A stretch of DNA of 64,000 nt from an uncultured Muribaculaceae bacterium. Lineage in GTDB: Bacteria > Bacteroidota > Bacteroidia > Bacteroidales > Muribaculaceae. Shown piece by piece: positions 60,179-64,000 of this stretch (position 1 is its first letter; every line of letters begins with the position of its first letter). The notes below the pieces were generated by a model. It was not told where the DNA came from, did not search any database, and saw nothing but the letters and a program-made list of their open reading frames with translations. The stretch spans positions 1-64,000 of the forward strand of contig CALUMX010000014.1 in assembly GCA_944321875.1 (NCBI GenBank). The letters are read 5' to 3'. The translations under genes and the position numbers were made by a program.

Positions 60179-60856
60179 ATGGAAAAATTTGCTATAATCG
60201 TAGCCGGAGGCACCGGTGCCCGTTTCGGCTCAACCATACCCAAACAGTTTGTTCCGCTCTGCAAGGAACCGATGCTGATGCGCACCATCCGCGCTTTCCA
60301 CGCCTATGACCCTGCCGTCACCATCATTGTCGCACTCCCGACGGAATACGTCACCATGTGGGACGACCTCTGCAAGGCTCACTCCTTCACCATCCCGCAC
60401 ACAATCGTGGAAGGCGGCGCCAACCGCTTCGACTCGGTCAGCCATGCGCTCGACGCCATCCACGCCGACAAGGGTTTGGTGGCCGTCCACGACGGAGCAC
60501 GTCCGCTCGTGACGCGCGAACTTATCAGCAACGGCTATGAGACCGCGCTGCGCTGCGGCACGGCCATACCGACCATTCCCGTCACCGACTCCATCCGCCA
60601 GCTCGACCGCACCGGCAGCCACACGCTCAACCGCGACTCGCTCGCTGCCGTACAGACACCACAGGTGTTTGACCTGGCGCTGCTGAAGGATGCCTACAAC
60701 ACGGAGTTCAGCCCCCTGTTCACCGATGACGCCTCGGTAGTGGAATACCGCGGCACGCAGGTGACACTCTACAAAGGTGATGTCAACAACCTGAAAGTAA
60801 CCCACCCCATCGACCTCAAGACAGCCGAATGGCTCATCGAATCCGCCCATGAGTAA
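60179..60856 (+). CDS. ispD: 2-C-methyl-D-erythritol 4-phosphate cytidylyltransferase
   Basis: 225 residues. CTP-binding IIVAGGTGARFGSTIPKQF, then VEGGANRFDSV, VAVHDGARPLVT and the C-terminal VTHPIDLKTAEWLI are diagnostic. Third step of the MEP pathway for isoprenoids. The stop overlaps the recG start by 8 bases, so they are coupled. Confidence 0.95.
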   Translation: MEKFAIIVAGGTGARFGSTIPKQFVPLCKEPMLMRTIRAFHAYDPAVTIIVALPTEYVTMWDDLCKAHSFTIPHTIVEGGANRFDSVSHALDAIHADKGLVAVHDGARPLVTRELISNGYETALRCGTAIPTIPVTDSIRQLDRTGSHTLNRDSLAAVQTPQVFDLALLKDAYNTEFSPLFTDDASVVEYRGTQVTLYKGDVNNLKVTHPIDLKTAEWLIESAHE

Positions 60857-62939
60857 GCTGTCCGGAATCGACATAAAATTCCTGACCGGCGTGGGTCCGA
60901 AACGTGCCGAACTGCTCAACAAGCAGCTCGGCATCTACACTTACGAGGACCTGCTACGCTATTATCCGTTCCGCTACGTGGACCGCAGCCGCATCTACCG
61001 CATCACGGAGCTGCAGCCCGACATGCCCTACGTGCAGCTGAAGGGACGCTTCGTCACGTTCAACACGCAGGGAGAGGGCGCCAAACGGAGGCTGACGGCG
61101 TTGTTCTCCGACGGCACAGCAACCATCGACGTCGTCTGGTTCAACCGCATCAAGCATATCCAGGAAAGCTACCGTACCGGCGAGGAATATGTCATTTTCG
61201 GCAAGCCGTCGCTTTTCAACGGCTACTACAACATCGTACACCCGGAGGTGGAGCGGTTCTCGCCCGACAACGAGCCTCACGGCCTGCGGGGCGTCTACAA
61301 CCTAACGGAAACGCTGCGCAACAAATCCATCACCTCCCGCACCATCCAGCAACTCGTGCAGAACCTGCTCGACAAGGTGGGCTATATCCCGGAGACGCTG
61401 CCGGCCTCCGTCGTCGAGGGCTACCGCCTGATGCCGCTGCGTGAGGCGCTTGTCAACATCCACTTCCCGCAGTCGCTCGACCTGCTGCAGAAAGCCAAGG
61501 AACGGCTGAAATTCGAGGAACTGTTTCTCGTCCAGCTCAACATCCTCCGCTACGCCAAGGGGCGCAATTCCAAAATCAGGGGATTCCACTTCAGCCGCAT
61601 CGGTGACTATTTCAACAATTTCTACCATAACGTACTGCCCTTCCCGCTAACGGATGCGCAGAAACGGGTTTTGCGCGAAATCCGCGCCGACATGGGCAGC
61701 GGACGGCAGATGAACCGCCTGCTGCAAGGCGACGTAGGCAGCGGAAAGACCATCGTGGCGATGATGTCGGCACTCATGGCGGCCGACAACGGCTACCAGA
61801 CGTGCATCATGGCACCGACCGAGATTCTTGCCACCCAGCACTACGAGTCGCTCAGCCGGATGGGAGCGCAGGTGGGACTGCGTGTCGAACTGCTGACCGG
61901 CTCCACCCGCAAGTCACGCCGCGACGAGATTCATGCCGGACTCCTCGACGGTTCTGTACACATTCTCATCGGTACGCACGCCGTCATCGAGGACACCGTT
62001 GAGTTTGCCCGCCTCGGCCTGGTGGTCATCGACGAGCAACACCGTTTCGGCGTGGCACAGCGCGCCAAACTGTGGAACAAGAACACTACCGCTCCCCATG
62101 TGCTGGTCATGACTGCCACACCCATCCCGCGCACGCTCGCCATGACTGTCTACGGCGACCTCGACGTGTCGGTCATCGACCAGTTGCCGCCGGGACGCAA
62201 ACCCATCCTTACCATTCTGAAGTACGAAAACAACCGCGCCAGCGTCAACAAGCTGATTTACGAACAGCTCCTTCTCGGACGCCAGGTCTACATCGTCTAC
62301 CCGCTCATTCAGGAAAACGAGAAACTCGACTGGAAAAACCTGGAGGAGGGCTACCAATACGTCTGCGACACGTTCCGCGACTTCCGCGTCAGCTTCGTCC
62401 ACGGAAAGATGAAGCCGGCCGACAAGGACTATCAGATGCAGCTTTTTGCCGCCAACGAGACGCAGATACTCGTGGCGACAACCGTCATCGAGGTGGGTGT
62501 CAACGTGCCGAATGCCTCGGTCATGGTCATCGAGAATGCCGAACGTTTCGGACTTTCCCAGCTCCACCAACTCCGCGGACGAGTCGGTCGTGGTGCTGAC
62601 CAATCGTTCTGTATCCTCATGTCTAAACCTCAGATAACCAAAGAGACACGCCGTAGACTCGAAATCATGACAGAGACCACCGACGGCTTCCGCATCGCAG
62701 AAGCCGACATGCAGCTACGCGGACCGGGCGACATCGAGGGAACCATGCAGAGCGGCATCGCCTTCAACCTCAAAATTGCCAATCTGGCCTCCGACGGGCA
62801 GATTCTCAATCTGGCGCGCAACGCCGCGACGGCCATTCTCGACCGCGACCCCGACCTCACCGCTCCCGAACACCGCGTCCTCATCGAGCAGCTCCACCTC
62901 CATTTCGACAAGACGGTCAACTGGAGCCGCATCAGCTGA
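60849..62939 (+). CDS. recG: ATP-dependent DNA helicase RecG
   Basis: 696 residues. Wedge (OB) domain at the start, VGPKRAELLNKQLGIYTYEDLLRYYPFRY; Walker A GDVGSGKTIVA, DEQH box VVIDEQHRFGV, motif III MTATPIPRTLA, motif VI QLHQLRGRVGRG, and the C-terminal TRG region. It remodels stalled forks and recombination intermediates. Start chosen at the ATG that overlaps ispD. Confidence 0.97.
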   Translation: MSKLSGIDIKFLTGVGPKRAELLNKQLGIYTYEDLLRYYPFRYVDRSRIYRITELQPDMPYVQLKGRFVTFNTQGEGAKRRLTALFSDGTATIDVVWFNRIKHIQESYRTGEEYVIFGKPSLFNGYYNIVHPEVERFSPDNEPHGLRGVYNLTETLRNKSITSRTIQQLVQNLLDKVGYIPETLPASVVEGYRLMPLREALVNIHFPQSLDLLQKAKERLKFEELFLVQLNILRYAKGRNSKIRGFHFSRIGDYFNNFYHNVLPFPLTDAQKRVLREIRADMGSGRQMNRLLQGDVGSGKTIVAMMSALMAADNGYQTCIMAPTEILATQHYESLSRMGAQVGLRVELLTGSTRKSRRDEIHAGLLDGSVHILIGTHAVIEDTVEFARLGLVVIDEQHRFGVAQRAKLWNKNTTAPHVLVMTATPIPRTLAMTVYGDLDVSVIDQLPPGRKPILTILKYENNRASVNKLIYEQLLLGRQVYIVYPLIQENEKLDWKNLEEGYQYVCDTFRDFRVSFVHGKMKPADKDYQMQLFAANETQILVATTVIEVGVNVPNASVMVIENAERFGLSQLHQLRGRVGRGADQSFCILMSKPQITKETRRRLEIMTETTDGFRIAEADMQLRGPGDIEGTMQSGIAFNLKIANLASDGQILNLARNAATAILDRDPDLTAPEHRVLIEQLHLHFDKTVNWSRIS

Positions 62940-63113
62940 CGACACCACCGGACACCCGCCGTCGAAGCCCCACATATAGTCACCCATAAATTTCCTTCGG
63001 TAGAATTTAGACAGTTTCTAAATTAAAAAACGAAACAAAAACCTAAAATAAACCACATTAGCGAAGCACTCTTTTAAAATTTCTAAAAAATCAGTTAAAC
63101 TGTTGACTTCCGT
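62940..63113. other. AT-rich intergenic sequence after recG
   Basis: No ORF of useful composition and no strong hairpin were seen. It leads to the promoter at 63114. Confidence 0.35.
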
Positions 63114-63144
63114 TTTTCTGGTTTAAGAATAATCCCTATCTTTG
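63114..63144 (+). promoter_or_regulatory. Promoter upstream of the M23 peptidase gene
   Basis: TTTT at 63114-63117, 19 bases, TATCTTTG at 63137-63144. The leader to ATG 63412 would be about 265 nt. It begins with gtgaac-aaaaaaa-ttcac. Confidence 0.55.
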
Positions 63145-63163
63145 AAGAGTGAACAAAAAAAAT

Positions 63164-63394
63164 TCACAAACCAACAGGTCGATTAAAGGCACGGCACAAG
63201 ATTCCACCTCTCTCCGGCAAAACGACGACAATGTCGGTTTCCTCAGAGAACTTTTTCAAAAAAGACTCGACCATTTCAAAATACGGAACACCTTGAGTGT
63301 ATTTTTTATTAATCTCCAATAGGATTTTAACTTGTTGTCGCCTCCTTGCTTTTCGATCTGCTGAACTGCGATCATTAACTGGAATTTTAAACAT
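63164..63394 (-). CDS. Possible small protein antisense to the M23 leader (76 aa)
   Basis: 76 codons on the minus strand. The translation has protein-like order: NDRSSADRKARRRQQVKILLEI (basic helix), then YFEMVESFLKKFSEETDIVVVLPERGGILC. No family recognised. There is no clear promoter for it, and it would overlap the leader of the plus-strand gene, so it may be chance. Confidence 0.3.
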   Translation of the reverse strand: MFKIPVNDRSSADRKARRRQQVKILLEINKKYTQGVPYFEMVESFLKKFSEETDIVVVLPERGGILCRAFNRPVGL

Positions 63395-63411
63395 AAAACC
63401 GCATCGGGCAG

Positions 63412-64000
63412 ATGATTTTAGAAAAAATTACGAAATACTTGGCTCTTGGAGCGATGATGTGCTGCGCTTTTTCCGCTTCCGCTCAAAAACTGCGCGCCGT
63501 GACAGCTCACAGCAGCATGCACGAAGACCTCATCGCATCTCAGAACAACATCCAAGGCCAAATCCGACTTGACGAAACTCAAGAGTTTATGGACGAACTC
63601 CTCAAAGAGGAGCAGGAACCGGAAATCGACATCTACGAGGAGTCATGGAACAGCCAGTCTGTTAATCCATACGCCGGAATGAAGGTGCCCGACCGAATGG
63701 TAATCGACGTTTCCGAATACTGTATGCCTGTACCGGGTTACCTCACTTCACCCTACGGCTACCGTCCGCGTTTCCGCCGCTATCACAAAGGCGTAGACCT
63801 GAAACTCCAGACCGGCGACACTGTCCGCGCCGCATTCTCCGGAAAAGTACGACTCACAAAATATGAGCGCAGAGGTTACGGCTACTACGTAATCATCCGC
63901 CACCAGAACGGACTTGAGACCGTCTACGGTCACCTCTCCAAGTTCCTTGTAAAACCGAACCAAGATGTCAAAGTGGGCGACCCGATTGCCCTTGGCGGAA
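63412..64000 (+). CDS. M23 family metallopeptidase (partial, runs off the window)
   Basis: At least 196 residues; the 3' end lies outside. ATG 63412 (MILEKITKYLALGAMMC) opens a signal peptide ending FSASA. A helical, acidic segment (LDETQEFMDELLKEEQEPEIDIYEE) precedes the LytM domain: TSPYGYRPRFRRYHKGVDLKL (His and Asp zinc ligands) and ETVYGHLSKFLVKPNQDVKVGDPIALGG, with the HxH part cut by the window end partly visible as YGHL. It cleaves peptidoglycan cross-bridges or activates amidases in the periplasm. Confidence 0.92.
   Translation, partial: MILEKITKYLALGAMMCCAFSASAQKLRAVTAHSSMHEDLIASQNNIQGQIRLDETQEFMDELLKEEQEPEIDIYEESWNSQSVNPYAGMKVPDRMVIDVSEYCMPVPGYLTSPYGYRPRFRRYHKGVDLKLQTGDTVRAAFSGKVRLTKYERRGYGYYVIIRHQNGLETVYGHLSKFLVKPNQDVKVGDPIALGG

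Overview
This 64-kb window is chromosomal DNA from a member of the Bacteroidales, probably close to Prevotellaceae or Bacteroidaceae. The reasons are many promoters of the Bacteroidota type (TAnnTTTG at about -7), fimbrillin-like lipoproteins, a BspA-type leucine-rich repeat protein, DUF2130 and DUF4465 proteins, GH92 mannosidases, and a Bacteroidota ribosomal/RNA polymerase locus (rpsU, xerC-like, hpf, four tRNAs, tuf, tRNA-Trp, secE, nusG, rplKAJL, rpoBC). The species cannot be named from sequence reading alone.

Layout. 1-670: decayed DNA holding an ATPase remnant with two lesions and an HTH relic behind a perfect inverted repeat. 684-5300: Sel1/TPR protein, DUF2130 coiled-coil protein, WYL regulator and two tiny genes. 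5500-8350: promoter with a palindrome, a surface lipoprotein joining a fimbrillin-like module to an IdeS/Mac-like cysteine peptidase (reading frame broken at an A8 tract), and a second fimbrillin-like lipoprotein. 8400-12200: Cys-rich microprotein, MFS transporter, duplicated-domain lipoprotein, YjbQ protein, zinc alcohol dehydrogenase. 12400-17200: GH9 enzyme with a C-terminal NodB-like domain, flavin reductase, lipoprotein with two tandem operators, TetR regulator. 17379-27110: operon of GH2 beta-mannosidase, GH92-GH20 fusion, GH92 and an acetyltransferase, suited to taking apart N-glycans. 27479-29727: frameshifted BspA-like protein. 29875-31468: three-gene hipBST-like toxin-antitoxin operon with paired operators. 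31945-47283: hypothetical gene and the transcription/translation locus. 47767-49944: three exported proteins of unknown role. 50028-58622: gamma-carbonic anhydrase-like protein, aminopeptidase P, DUF4465 lipoprotein, glutamate racemase, biotin-dependent carboxyltransferase, PBP1A. 58722-64000: DUF59 protein, LpxH, IspD, RecG and the start of an M23 peptidase.

How the parts fit. The accessory half is directed at the cell surface and at host or diet glycans: mannosidases and a hexosaminidase for N-glycans, a GH9 enzyme for beta-glucans, surface adhesin-like lipoproteins, and an immunoglobulin-protease-like enzyme. That the protease and the N-glycan enzymes act on the same host glycoproteins is inference. 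The most notable signals are the IdeS-like/fimbrillin fusion with its homopolymer frameshift, and the complete hipBST-like module with two near-identical operators flanking its promoter.
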